A DNA stretch of 64,000 bases from Opitutaceae bacterium (GCA_027482185.1 JAIXWF010000013.1:1116001-1180000); one strand, 5' to 3'; positions 1-9,278 are shown, numbered from the stretch's first letter. Made by a program: numbers and translations. Notes: generated by a model from the letters alone, not told the origin.

Positions 1-2272
1 CGACGCAAAGAATTTCATCATCCGCAAGATCACGGCCGCGGGTGTCGTCACCACCTTCGCCGGGGCGCCGTTCCAGATCGGTTCGACGGACGGCGCCGGC
101 AGCGCGGCGCGGTTCTTCCTGCCGTACGGCGTCGCGGTCGACAGCGCGGGCAACCTCTACGTCGCCGACGGCGGCAACCATACCATCCGCAAGATCACGG
201 CCGCGGGCGTCGTCTCGACGTTGGCCGGATCTCCGCTCCAGCCCGGTTCGGCCAACGGCACCGGCGCCGCGGCGCGTTTCAACACGCCCTGGGGCATCGC
301 CGTCGACGGCGCGGGCAACGTTTACGTCGCCGACAGCGAAAACCACCTGATCCGCAAGATCACCGCCGCCGGCGTCGTCACCACGCTGGCGGGCGCGGCC
401 GGCTCTCCCGGCGCCGACAACGGCACCGGCACCGCCGCCCGTTTCAACCAACCGCGCGGCGTCGCCGTCAACGCCGCGGGCAACGTCTTCGTCGCCGACT
501 ACGGCAACAGCACGCTCCGCCTGATCGAGACCAACGGCGCCGTTTCCACTTTGGGCGGCTCGCCCGGCATCGTCGGCGACACCGACAGCGTCGGGTCGTC
601 GGCTCGTTTCTACAACCCGACCGACGTCGCCGCCGACGGCAACACCGCCTACGTGGTCGACTCTTCGAACAACCTCATCCGCCGCGCCCAACCCGCGAGC
701 CAGGCCGACCTGCCGACGATCACGGTGCAGCCGCTCGACCAGACGGTCAGCGTGGGCCAGGCGGTGTCGTTCCGCGTCGCCGCCGTCGGCACCGCGCTCA
801 CGTACCGGTGGTTCAAGAACGGCGCCGTCATTTCCGGCGCCACGAGCGCAACCTACACCATCGCGTCCGCCACGGTCGACGACGTCGCCGCCTACGTCGT
901 GCGCATCTCCGGGGCCGGCGGCACCGTGGACTCCGCGTCCGCGCTGCTCGCCGTGCAACCGGTCGGCACCGGCGCGATTTCCATCTCGGCCCGGCCGCTC
1001 AGCCAGAACGTCAACGTCGGCCAGGCCGTGTCCTTCACCGTCACCGCCAGCGGGGCCGGCCTCACGTATCAGTGGCTCAAGGACGGCGTTGCCCTCGCCG
1101 GCGCCACCGCCCCGACGTATGCCATCGGCTCGGCCCAGACCACCAACGCCGGCACCTACACCGTGCGCCTGACCTCGGGCGCCACCGTCGAGACCGCGAC
1201 CGCCAAACTTGTGGTCGGCACCGTCACGGGCGCGCCGTTCACGATCACGACCCAGCCGGCCAGCCTCACCGTCAACGCCGGGCAGGCGGCCACGTTTTCC
1301 GTGACGGCCACGGGTTCGTCCGGCCTGACGTACCAGTGGCTGAAAAACGACAGCGCGATCGCCGGCGCGACGGCCGCGACGTACTCGGTTGCCGCCGCCA
1401 CCGCGGCGGATGCGGGCACCTATGCCGTGCGCGTGAGCGGCGGCGGTTTCAACGTCCTCAGCGGTTCCGCCGTGCTCACCGTCAACTCCCCGGTTCCGTC
1501 CGGCCCGACGGCCCGCCTGGCCAACCTTTCCGTCCGCACCGCGCTCGCGGAAGGCCAGATCCTCATCGTCGGCACGGTCGTCAGCGGCGGCCCGCGCAAC
1601 GTCCTCGTGCGCGCCGTCGGGCCGGCGCTCGCCGCCTTCGGCATCACCACCGCGATGGCCGACCCCCGGCTCGATCTGTACAACGGTTCGACCTCCGTCT
1701 TCAGCAACGACAACTGGCCGTCCAATTTGGCGGATACGTTCTCCGCCGTCGGCGCCTTCGGGCTGACCGCGGGCAGCCGCGATGCCGCGTTCGTCCAGAG
1801 CATCGACGGCGCCCGCTCCATCTGGGCCCAAGGCACCGGCCCGGGCGTCGTGCTCGTCGAGGCCTACGACACCGGCACCGGCAATTCGCCGCGTCTCATC
1901 AATGTTTCCGCCCGCAACCGCGTGGGCACGGGCGACGACATCCTGATCGCCGGCTTCAACATCGCCGGCACCGGCACGAAGCGGCTCCTCGTCCGCGCCG
2001 TCGGCCCGCAGCTCGGCGCTTTCGGCGTCAGCGGCTTTCTGGCCGACCCGAAACTCGAAATCTACAGCGGTTCGACAAAGGTCACCGAAAACGACAACTG
2101 GACCAGCGACCTCGCCGCCACGTTTTCGTCCGTCGGCGCCTTCGGTCTCACCGCCGGCAGCCGCGATGCCGCGCTGCTCACGACGTTGGCGACCGGCAGC
2201 TACACGGTACAAGTGAGCGGCGTCGGCGGCGGCACCGGCGAGGCGCTGATCGAGATCTACGAAGTGCCGTGA
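1..2272 (+). CDS. NHL-repeat / Ig-like secreted protein, 5' end missing
   Basis: The reading frame is open from base 2, so the start lies outside the window; about 756 residues are visible. The first ~235 residues are NHL-type beta-propeller repeats, seen as recurring GVAVDxAGNxYVAD and HxIRKIT blocks. Three Ig-like domains follow (nt ~700-1490), each with a Y-x-W-x-K-x-G core and a Y-x-V strand near its end. The C-terminus (nt ~1510-2272) is a tandem ~125-residue module with VRAVGP, DPxLxxY and NDNW landmarks; the same double module ends the giant protein at 26339. This is probably an exported, surface-attached binding protein. The ligand cannot be told from sequence. Confidence 0.85.
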   Translation, partial: DAKNFIIRKITAAGVVTTFAGAPFQIGSTDGAGSAARFFLPYGVAVDSAGNLYVADGGNHTIRKITAAGVVSTLAGSPLQPGSANGTGAAARFNTPWGIAVDGAGNVYVADSENHLIRKITAAGVVTTLAGAAGSPGADNGTGTAARFNQPRGVAVNAAGNVFVADYGNSTLRLIETNGAVSTLGGSPGIVGDTDSVGSSARFYNPTDVAADGNTAYVVDSSNNLIRRAQPASQADLPTITVQPLDQTVSVGQAVSFRVAAVGTALTYRWFKNGAVISGATSATYTIASATVDDVAAYVVRISGAGGTVDSASALLAVQPVGTGAISISARPLSQNVNVGQAVSFTVTASGAGLTYQWLKDGVALAGATAPTYAIGSAQTTNAGTYTVRLTSGATVETATAKLVVGTVTGAPFTITTQPASLTVNAGQAATFSVTATGSSGLTYQWLKNDSAIAGATAATYSVAAATAADAGTYAVRVSGGGFNVLSGSAVLTVNSPVPSGPTARLANLSVRTALAEGQILIVGTVVSGGPRNVLVRAVGPALAAFGITTAMADPRLDLYNGSTSVFSNDNWPSNLADTFSAVGAFGLTAGSRDAAFVQSIDGARSIWAQGTGPGVVLVEAYDTGTGNSPRLINVSARNRVGTGDDILIAGFNIAGTGTKRLLVRAVGPQLGAFGVSGFLADPKLEIYSGSTKVTENDNWTSDLAATFSSVGAFGLTAGSRDAALLTTLATGSYTVQVSGVGGGTGEALIEIYEVP

Positions 2273-2283
2273 TCCGGAGTCGG

Positions 2284-2325
2284 ACGGCTGAAGGGTGAAA
2301 GTTGAGGGCTGAACGATCGGATCGG
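2284..2325. repeat. degenerate 7-bp tandem array
   Basis: Just after the stop at 2272 the sequence runs as GGCTGAA, GGGTGAA, AGTTGAG, GGCTGAA, a period of 7 with a drifting unit. It belongs to the same class of intergenic heptamer arrays found at 14081, 15682, 18078, 33366 and 34435. No clear inverted partner is visible before the next gene. Confidence 0.5.
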
Positions 2326-2451
2326 ACCGAAAATTCAAACCGGTCCGCATCCCGTCCGCGATTGCTGCGTCTGGCGGATTGCCGGCTCGGGACGATTTCC
2401 GTTCTGGACTGGTTTTTTGCGCGAAACCCACCCACCTTTCGCGCCTTCCAC

Positions 2452-3324
2452 ATGCACCCCACGCTCCTCCGTTCCCTCCGCCTTGCCCTGCTCGGTTCCG
2501 TGCTCGTTTCGCTCCTGCCGGCCCAGACTCCGGCGCCGAAACTCAATTTCCCCGCCGCCAGCCCGGCTTCCTCGGTCAAACAGCGCGTCGGGTTCACCGA
2601 CATCGAGGTTTCCTACGCCCGGCCCAGCGCCCGCGGCCGCAAGATCTTCGGCGGCCTCGTCGCCTTCGGCGAAGTTTGGCGCACCGGCGCGAACACCGCC
2701 ACCAAGGTCACGTTCAGCACCCCGGTGAAGTTCGGCGGCAAGGAAGTCGCCGCCGGCTCCTACGCTCTCTATTCGATCCCCGGCGCCGCCGAATGGACCG
2801 TGATCCTCAACAAGGTCACCGGCGAGTGGGGCGCCTACAGTTACAAGGCGGAAAACGACGCCGTCCGCGTCTCCGTCAAACCCACCGCCCTCGCGCAGGC
2901 CGTCGAGACGTTCACGATCGACGTGAACGACCTCAAGACCGAGTCGGCCACGCTCAATCTCGTCTGGGAAAAGACCCGCGTCGCCGTGCCGATCGAAGTC
3001 GACGTCGTGAAGAACGTCCTCGCCCAGATCGACGCCGCCATGAAGTCCGGCGCCACGCTGCCGGCCGGGGTCTATTTCAACGCCGCGATGTTCTACCACG
3101 ACCAGGGCCTCGACCTGAAGCAGGCCAAGACCTGGATCGAGGAAGCGACCAAGGGCGACAAGCCGCCGTTCTTCATGCTGCACGGCAAAGCCAAGATCCT
3201 CGCCAAGCTCGGGGACAAGGCCGGGGCGGTCGCCGCAGCCAAGGCGTCCATCGACGCCGCCGAAGGTTCGGCCAAGGCCGAGTACATCCGTCTCAACGAA
3301 GCGCTCATCGCGAGCCTCAAGTAA
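2452..3324 (+). CDS. DUF2911 domain secreted protein
   Basis: The 290-residue product has a signal peptide (hydrophobic LRLALLGSVLVSLL, then a cleavage-like PAQ site). DUF2911 features follow from residue ~35: a VGFTDIEVSYARPSARGRKIFGG block, FGEVWRTGANTATKVTF, and SYALYSIPG. The last ~90 residues look helical and TPR-like (YFNAAMFYHDQGLDLKQA). ATG 2452 was chosen over the upstream in-frame start at 2302 because it begins directly at the signal peptide. The stop TAA overlaps the ATG of the next gene by one base, implying translational coupling. The biochemical role of DUF2911 is unknown. Confidence 0.85.
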   Translation: MHPTLLRSLRLALLGSVLVSLLPAQTPAPKLNFPAASPASSVKQRVGFTDIEVSYARPSARGRKIFGGLVAFGEVWRTGANTATKVTFSTPVKFGGKEVAAGSYALYSIPGAAEWTVILNKVTGEWGAYSYKAENDAVRVSVKPTALAQAVETFTIDVNDLKTESATLNLVWEKTRVAVPIEVDVVKNVLAQIDAAMKSGATLPAGVYFNAAMFYHDQGLDLKQAKTWIEEATKGDKPPFFMLHGKAKILAKLGDKAGAVAAAKASIDAAEGSAKAEYIRLNEALIASLK

Positions 3325-5864
3325 TGGTTCCGCGCCTCGGGTCGTCGGTCCGCTCCGGCTTCGGGCCGGGGCGGAGGGTTGTCGGTTTCGTGCTCGCGCT
3401 GATGGCGTCGTCGGCCCCGCTCGCCGCGGCCGAGACGCCGCCGGCGGAACGCACGCCGCAGCTGCTGCAGGACCTGCGCAGCTTCAACACGGTCGCGACG
3501 CTCCTGCACATCGCCGCGCACCCGGACGACGAGAACACCGCGCTCATCACGTATTTCGCGAAGGGCCGCGGCTACCGCACCGCCTATCTCTCGCTGACCC
3601 GCGGCGACGGCGGCCAGAATGAGCTTGGGCCCGAGTTCGACGAGAAACTCGGCCTCGCGCGCACCCATGAACTGCTCGTCGCCCGCAAACTCGACGGCGG
3701 CCGGCAGTTTTTCACCCGTGCGATCGACTTCGGGTATTCGAAAACCCACGACGAGACCCTCGCGTTTTGGGACCGCAAAGAGGTGCTCGGCGACGTCGTC
3801 CGCATCATCCGGAAGTTCCGGCCCGACGTGATCGTCACGCGCTTCCCGATCCCGCCCGGCAGCGGCGGCCACGGCCACCACACCGCTTCCGGCATTCTTG
3901 CCGTCGAAGCCTTCAAGCTGGCCGGCGATCCGAAGGCCTATCCCGCGCAACTCGCGCAGGGCCTGACGGTATGGCAGCCGAAACGCGTGCTTTGGAACGG
4001 CTTCGGCGGCAACCGCGGCGGCGGCCTCACCGGCCCGACCATCGCTGTCGATATCGGCGGCAACGACCCCGTCAGCGGCACGCCCTTCGGCGTCATCGCC
4101 GCCCGCAGCCGCGGCATGCACATTTCCCAGGGGTTCGCGGGTTTCGCCGCCCGCGGCAGCAGCGGCCCCAACGAGCAGACCTTCATGCTGCTCGCCGGCG
4201 AGCCCGCGTCCAAGGATCTGATGGACGGCATCGACACCGCCTGGACGCGCTATCCGGGCGGCGCCGAGATCGGCCGGCTCGCCGCCGCGGCGATCGCGGC
4301 GTTCAAAGCCGAGGCGCCCGCCGCCAGCATCCCCGCGCTGCTCGAGCTCCGCGCCAAACTCGCCGCGCTGCCGACGGATCCCGTCGTCGCGGACAAACGC
4401 GAGCAACTCGACCGCATTCTTGTCGCCTGCGCCGGCCTGCAGGTCGAAACCTTGGCCGACCGGCCCGAAGTTGTGCCGGGCGAACCTCTGACCGTGAAGA
4501 CCCGCGTCGCCGGCTTGGGCGCTCCCGGCGTGGCGTTCCGTGAAGTCCGGATCGTCGGCGCCCGCGGCACTGCGCTCGCCGTTCTGTCGGCTCCGGCCGG
4601 CCCGTCGATGCCGGCCTTGGTCCTCGGCGTTCCGGCCGACACGCCGTTGACGCAACCGTATTGGCTGCAGCAGGACGGCAAGAGCGGCATTTCCCGCGTC
4701 GACGATCCCTCGTTGATCGGCACGCCGGAAAATGCGGCGACGTTCCGCGCCGAATACCGTTTCGATTTCGCCGGCCAGACCATCACGGTGACGGACGACG
4801 TCGTGTGTGTCGTGCCCGCCCCGAAGGGCGAGCGTCGCCGCCGCGTCGACGTGATCCCGCCGGTGTCGCTGCGGTTTGCCGCGGATGTTTCCGTTTTCAA
4901 TCCCGGCACGAAGAAGAGCGTCGCCGTCGAAGTGACCGCCGCCCGGCCCGACGCCAAGGGGACGTTGCAACTGGAACTGCCTCCGGGCTGGGCCGCGCAG
5001 CCGGCGCAGCAGGCCTTCGCCGTGGCCGCCGCGGGCGGGAAGGCGAAGCTCGTTTTCGAAGTGACCGCACCGGCCCGCGCCGAGACCGGCCGCATGACCG
5101 CGGTGGCGAACGTCGGCGGAGCGCGTTTCGCCAACCAACGCGTGGTGATCGATTACGCGCACCTGCCGCTGCTGCTCCTGCAACCGCCGGCGCGGGCGCG
5201 GCTCGTGGCGGCCGACGTCGCGATCAAGGGCCGCCGGGTCGGCTACCTGCCGGGCGCGGGCGACGACCTGGCCGAGGCGCTGGAGCAGATCGGCTACCAG
5301 GTGACGACGTTGGCGGGAACGGATCTGACGGCGGCGAAACTCAAGGACCTCGACGCCGTCGTGATCGGCGTGCGCGCCTTCAATGAGCGCAAGGACCTCG
5401 TGCCGAACCTGCCCGCGCTGTTCGCGTGGGTGGAGCAGGGCGGGACCGTGGTGGCGCAGTACAACCGTCCGAGCAATTCGCTGACCGACCAACTCGGGCC
5501 GTACGCGCTGTCGATCGCGGGCCCGGCCCCGGCGCTGCGGGTGACGGACGAACGTTCGCCGTTCACGTTTCTCCAACCGGCCCATCCGGCGCTGAATGTG
5601 CCGAACAAGCTCGGTCCGGCCGACTTCGACGGCTGGTTCCAGGAGCGCGGCGCGTATTTCCCGAGCAAGTGGGACGAAACGAAGTACGAGACGATTCTGG
5701 CGTTCAACGACCCGGGCGAGGATCCGCTGAAGAGCGGCGTCCTGATCGCGCGGCACGGCAAGGGGCACTACGTTTACACCGGGCTCGCGTTCTTCCGCCA
5801 GTTGCCGGCGGGCGTGCCGGGTGCGTATCGCCTCTTCGCCAATCTGGTTTCGCTCGGCCGCTGA
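3324..5864 (+). CDS. large secreted PIG-L family deacetylase
   Basis: 846 residues. A signal peptide is followed by a PIG-L/LmbE zinc-dependent de-N-acetylase domain. The metal and catalytic motif AHPDDE lies at residues 65-70, with a later HGHHTASG histidine cluster near residue 182. The middle is beta-rich. The last ~210 residues resemble a glutamine-amidotransferase/ThuA-like fold (GRRVGYLPG, VVIGVRAF, GGTVVAQYN). Single-domain family members have ~230 residues; this belongs to the long exported subtype. The substrate is unknown. Its place in an operon with bshB and bshA suggests work on glucosaminyl or bacillithiol-derived conjugates, but that is inference. Confidence 0.85.
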   Translation: MVPRLGSSVRSGFGPGRRVVGFVLALMASSAPLAAAETPPAERTPQLLQDLRSFNTVATLLHIAAHPDDENTALITYFAKGRGYRTAYLSLTRGDGGQNELGPEFDEKLGLARTHELLVARKLDGGRQFFTRAIDFGYSKTHDETLAFWDRKEVLGDVVRIIRKFRPDVIVTRFPIPPGSGGHGHHTASGILAVEAFKLAGDPKAYPAQLAQGLTVWQPKRVLWNGFGGNRGGGLTGPTIAVDIGGNDPVSGTPFGVIAARSRGMHISQGFAGFAARGSSGPNEQTFMLLAGEPASKDLMDGIDTAWTRYPGGAEIGRLAAAAIAAFKAEAPAASIPALLELRAKLAALPTDPVVADKREQLDRILVACAGLQVETLADRPEVVPGEPLTVKTRVAGLGAPGVAFREVRIVGARGTALAVLSAPAGPSMPALVLGVPADTPLTQPYWLQQDGKSGISRVDDPSLIGTPENAATFRAEYRFDFAGQTITVTDDVVCVVPAPKGERRRRVDVIPPVSLRFAADVSVFNPGTKKSVAVEVTAARPDAKGTLQLELPPGWAAQPAQQAFAVAAAGGKAKLVFEVTAPARAETGRMTAVANVGGARFANQRVVIDYAHLPLLLLQPPARARLVAADVAIKGRRVGYLPGAGDDLAEALEQIGYQVTTLAGTDLTAAKLKDLDAVVIGVRAFNERKDLVPNLPALFAWVEQGGTVVAQYNRPSNSLTDQLGPYALSIAGPAPALRVTDERSPFTFLQPAHPALNVPNKLGPADFDGWFQERGAYFPSKWDETKYETILAFNDPGEDPLKSGVLIARHGKGHYVYTGLAFFRQLPAGVPGAYRLFANLVSLGR

Positions 5865-5894
5865 GCCGCCCGCAAGCCCCGTTGCTTTAACCGG

Positions 5895-6041
5895 ATGCCG
5901 TTTACCCCCGACCAAGATCCCGCCCAAGAGCCGCCGAACGTCCCCGGTTTCCGTTCCTGGCGGGCGGTTTATGTTTTCGTGCTCCTCGCGTTCGCCGCGA
6001 TGGTGGCGGCGCTCGCGGTGTTTTCCCGCTACTACGCATGA
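5895..6041 (+). CDS. 48-residue single-span membrane peptide
   Basis: A small frame starting at ATG 5895. It encodes a polar, proline-rich N-terminus, then one membrane helix (VYVFVLLAFAAMVAALAVF), and ends RYYA. Its TGA overlaps the ATG of the symporter gene as ATGA (6038-6041). It follows the PIG-L stop by 30 bp. The packing, frame length and clean transmembrane segment argue for a real gene. It may be an accessory subunit of the symporter, as some transporters have small partner peptides. No family was recognised. Confidence 0.7.
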   Translation: MPFTPDQDPAQEPPNVPGFRSWRAVYVFVLLAFAAMVAALAVFSRYYA

Positions 6042-7765
6042 ACGCCCTCGATTGGATCGTGCTGCTCGGGACGATGCTCGGCATCGCGGCCTACGGCACG
6101 TGGGCCACGCGGCGGACGAACAGCCTCAACACCTACCTCAAGGGCAACCACAGCACGGGCTGGTTCACGATCGGCCTTTCCGTCGCGGCCACGCAGGCGA
6201 GCACGATCACCTACCTCTCGCTCCCCGGGCAGGCCTACGAGAACGGAATCGCTTTCATCCAGAATTATTTCGGCCTGCCGCTGGCGCTCGTGATCGTCTG
6301 CGCGGTCTTTCTGCCGATCTACCGCCGGCTCGGCGTGTATACGGCCTACGAATACCTCGGGAAACGCTTCGACACGAAGACGCGCCTTCTCGGCGCGGGT
6401 ATCTTTCTCCTGCAGCGCGGCGTCCAGGGCGGCATTACGATCTACGCGCCGTCGATCATCCTCTGCACCGTACTCGGCTGGCGGCTGGACCTGACGATTT
6501 TGTTCACCGGCCTGCTCGTGATCGTGTACACGGTGACGGGCGGGAGCGCGGCCGTAAGCCTGACCCAGAAATGGCAGATGGCGGTGATCTTCGGCGGCAT
6601 GATCACGGCGTTCGTGACGTTGCTCGTCAAGCTGCCGCCCGACGCCGCGCACATCGCCGGCGCGATGGGCAAATTGCAGGCCGTGGATTTCGATCTGAAC
6701 TTCGACAAACGCTACACCTTCTGGAGCGGGTTGCTCGGAGGATTGTTTTTGTCGCTGTCGTACTTCGGCACCGACCAATCGCAGGTGCAGCGTTACATCG
6801 GCGGCGCCGCGCTGCGCGAGGGGCGGCTCGGCCTGATGTTCAACGCCGTCTTCAAGATCCCGATGCAGTTCTTCATCGTGCTGCTCGGCGCGCTGCTCTT
6901 CGTCTTCTACCAATTCCAGCCCAACACGCCGGTTTTCTTCAACCGCACGGAGTGGCAGCGCCACGCCGAGGGCCCGCACGGCGCGGTGCTCAAGGAGATC
7001 GAGGTGAAGCACGCGCGGCTCCACGGCGAGAAACAGGAGAAGATCCGCGCCTGGGTCGCGGCCCGCGAGACCGGCGATGCCGCCGCGGAAGCAAAGGCGA
7101 AGGCCGAATTGGCGGCGGCGCAAAAGGCCTCCGACGCCGTCCGCAAGGAGGCGCGCGACGCGCTGCTCAAGATCGATCCGCGCGCGAAGGTGAAGGACTC
7201 GGACTACGTTTTCATCAGCTTCATCCTGTCGCAATTGCCGCACGGCGCGATCGGCCTGCTGATCGCGGTGATGTTCGCGTCGGCGTTGTCGTCGAAGGCC
7301 GGCGAGCTCAACGCCCTCGGCACGGCGAGCACGATCGATCTGTGGCGCGTCTTCCGGCCGCAGGCGGCGCCGGACGAAACCCAAAACGTGAAGATCGCTA
7401 AATGGTTCACGGCGTTCTGGGGCCTCTTCGCCATCGGCTTCGCGCTCTTCGCGAGCTTCGCGGAGAACCTGATCGAGGCGCTCAACATCATCGCCTCCAT
7501 TTTCTATCCGATCGTGCTCGGGCTCTTCGTCGTCGCGTTCTTCTGCAAATGGGTCCGCGGCACGGCGGTCTTTCTCGCCGCGCTGGCGGCCCTCGGCGTG
7601 ATCGCCGCGCTCTACTTCGTCGGCCAGGCCGATCCGTCCCGCAACATCGGCTACCTCTGGTACAACCCCATCGGCTGCGCCGTCTGCGTGGCCGTGAGCA
7701 TCGTCCTGCAGGCCGTCTTCAACCTGCGTTCCGGCCCGCCGGCCGCCGCCTCCGCTTCCGTATGA
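6038..7765 (+). CDS. sodium:solute symporter (SSS family)
   Basis: 575 residues with about 13 hydrophobic segments and SSS family landmarks. These include the N-terminal TYLKGNHSTGWFTIGLS block, the AATQASTITYLSLPG segment, and later YFGTDQSQVQRYIGG, typical of SGLT-like transporters. A hydrophilic, helical, Lys/Glu/Ala-rich insert of ~85 residues (about 305-390) separates two membrane blocks and probably lies in the cytoplasm. The protein should couple Na+ entry to uptake of a sugar, amino acid or similar solute; the substrate cannot be read. It overlaps its neighbours on both sides by 4 bp (ATGA), so it belongs to the 2452-10409 operon. Confidence 0.88.
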   Translation: MNALDWIVLLGTMLGIAAYGTWATRRTNSLNTYLKGNHSTGWFTIGLSVAATQASTITYLSLPGQAYENGIAFIQNYFGLPLALVIVCAVFLPIYRRLGVYTAYEYLGKRFDTKTRLLGAGIFLLQRGVQGGITIYAPSIILCTVLGWRLDLTILFTGLLVIVYTVTGGSAAVSLTQKWQMAVIFGGMITAFVTLLVKLPPDAAHIAGAMGKLQAVDFDLNFDKRYTFWSGLLGGLFLSLSYFGTDQSQVQRYIGGAALREGRLGLMFNAVFKIPMQFFIVLLGALLFVFYQFQPNTPVFFNRTEWQRHAEGPHGAVLKEIEVKHARLHGEKQEKIRAWVAARETGDAAAEAKAKAELAAAQKASDAVRKEARDALLKIDPRAKVKDSDYVFISFILSQLPHGAIGLLIAVMFASALSSKAGELNALGTASTIDLWRVFRPQAAPDETQNVKIAKWFTAFWGLFAIGFALFASFAENLIEALNIIASIFYPIVLGLFVVAFFCKWVRGTAVFLAALAALGVIAALYFVGQADPSRNIGYLWYNPIGCAVCVAVSIVLQAVFNLRSGPPAAASASV

Positions 7766-8526
7766 GTTCGTCCCCGGTCATCTGTTTCGGCCAGCAGCCC
7801 TGCGGGTTTTTCCCGCGCCGTTTCCTCTTCGCCAAGTTCGAGACCGCGCGCCGCCTGCAGGCCGAGCTCGGCGGCGAGATCGTGTTTTTCTACCACGACA
7901 GCGACCACGATCCGCGGGAAACGCAGACCACGCTCCGCCACCGCAAGACGGGCGAGCCGGCGCAGCTGAATTTCGCCTTCGTGAACAAGGTCCAGCGCAA
8001 GTGGTCGCCGCTCTACGCGAAACGCATCCCGGATGGCTGGCAGGCCAACACCGCGCGCCAGCTCGGCGCCTACGCGGAGCCCGCGCGCGTCGAGGCGTTC
8101 AAACAAACGGCGGCGGCCAACGTCGCCGACTTCTGCCTCGAGATGTACCGGCGCATGGGCCTGCTCGAAGGCATCCGCGTCGTGCGCTCCGGCGATCCCG
8201 CGGTGCGCACCGCGGCCTGCGCGATCTCCGAGTACTTCGTCGACGTGCCCCACGAGGGCGAGATCGTCCGCGCGCGTTGGCTCGACGGCGTGCCGCAGTT
8301 GCACGAAGGCGGCGAGAAGTACGTGAAGCTGCCGCCCTGCGAGATTGCGAAAGCGCAGATCAGCCCGACGCGCGATTCGCGGTTGCGCTGGATGCAATCG
8401 GTGGTCCGTTGCACGCACTACATCGCCGGCGCGGGCGAACAGGCGTACTTGAACAAGGCGGATGCCCCGGAGATAACGTTTGTGAACCGCGATGCCATCG
8501 ACCGCTCGGATGAAGCCTACGTCTGA
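7762..8526 (+). CDS. compact BshC-like protein (putative bacillithiol cysteine-adding enzyme)
   Basis: 254 residues, not an obvious match to a full-length family. Three short motifs occur in the order seen in BshC: FGQQP (residues 9-13), SDHD (47-50) and AGAGEQAY (222-229). Canonical BshC has TGQQ, EDHD and GGPGEIAY. An SPTRDSRLRWMQ stretch also resembles the conserved segment before the last motif. BshC is normally ~540 residues, so this is under half length and lacks the C-terminal coiled coil. The next two genes are bshB-like and bshA-like, which fits a role in adding cysteine to GlcN-malate. The start ATG overlaps the symporter stop. Similarity was judged by eye only. Confidence 0.6.
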   Translation: MSSSPVICFGQQPCGFFPRRFLFAKFETARRLQAELGGEIVFFYHDSDHDPRETQTTLRHRKTGEPAQLNFAFVNKVQRKWSPLYAKRIPDGWQANTARQLGAYAEPARVEAFKQTAAANVADFCLEMYRRMGLLEGIRVVRSGDPAVRTAACAISEYFVDVPHEGEIVRARWLDGVPQLHEGGEKYVKLPPCEIAKAQISPTRDSRLRWMQSVVRCTHYIAGAGEQAYLNKADAPEITFVNRDAIDRSDEAYV

Positions 8527-9244
8527 AACCGCCGGGACCGGCGGGTTGCTCGTGTTCGGCGCGCACCCGGACGACATCGAGTTCGGCTGCGGCGCGATTG
8601 TGGCGGCGGAAACGCGGGTCGGCCGGCGGGCGCACTTCGTGGTTTGTTCCCGCGGGGAAAGCGCGTCCAACGGCACGCCGGCGGTGCGCACCCGCGAGGC
8701 GCGCCGGGCCGCGGCGCTGCTCGGGGCCACGGTCGAATTTGCCGACCTCGGCGGCGATGCGCATTTCGAGGTCACGTCGGCGCACGCGTTGACGCTGGCG
8801 GCGATCATCCGCCGGGTGCGGCCGGAACTCGTGTTGGTGCCGAGCACGGTGGAAAACCAGCACCCCGACCACGCGAAGCTCGGCCGGCTGGTCCGCGATG
8901 CCGCGCGGATCGCGCGCTACGGCGGGGTCAAGGAATTGCGCCGTCTCCCGGCCCACGCGATCGGGCAACTCTTCTTCTACGCGGTGACGCCCGAGGCGGA
9001 ACCGGCGGACCTGGGCCGCGTGCTCGTGGATGTGTCGGAGCCGGCGGTGATGGAAGCATGGACGGCCGCGATGGCGGCGCATGCGTCGCAGATGAAGACG
9101 CGCAATTACCTCGAGCTGCAGCTGACGCGGGCCCGCCTGGCCGGGCTGCGTGCCGGGTTGGAGCACGCGCTGCCTTTGTTTCCGGCGGACGCGATCGTCG
9201 TCGGGGCCCTGACCCAGCTCGGCCGCGCGGCGCGCCGTTTCTAG
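8510..9244 (+). CDS. bshB: BshB-type GlcNAc-malate de-N-acetylase
   Basis: About 244 residues of a single-domain PIG-L/LmbE enzyme. The [11 protein letters not shown] metal motif is at residues 18-28 and a second histidine motif, NQHPDHAKLG, near residue 118. The VCSRGESASNGTPAVRTREARRAA stretch and the C-terminal AHASQ motif are typical of bacillithiol BshB1 enzymes. The enzyme would deacetylate GlcNAc-malate before cysteine addition. ATG 8510 is preferred; an in-frame ATG at 8492 is also possible. Either start overlaps the end of the BshC-like gene. bshA follows after 34 bp. Confidence 0.82.
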   Translation: MKPTSETAGTGGLLVFGAHPDDIEFGCGAIVAAETRVGRRAHFVVCSRGESASNGTPAVRTREARRAAALLGATVEFADLGGDAHFEVTSAHALTLAAIIRRVRPELVLVPSTVENQHPDHAKLGRLVRDAARIARYGGVKELRRLPAHAIGQLFFYAVTPEAEPADLGRVLVDVSEPAVMEAWTAAMAAHASQMKTRNYLELQLTRARLAGLRAGLEHALPLFPADAIVVGALTQLGRAARRF

Positions 9245-9278
9245 GCCGGGACCCAGCCCGATAATCCATTACGCTCCG

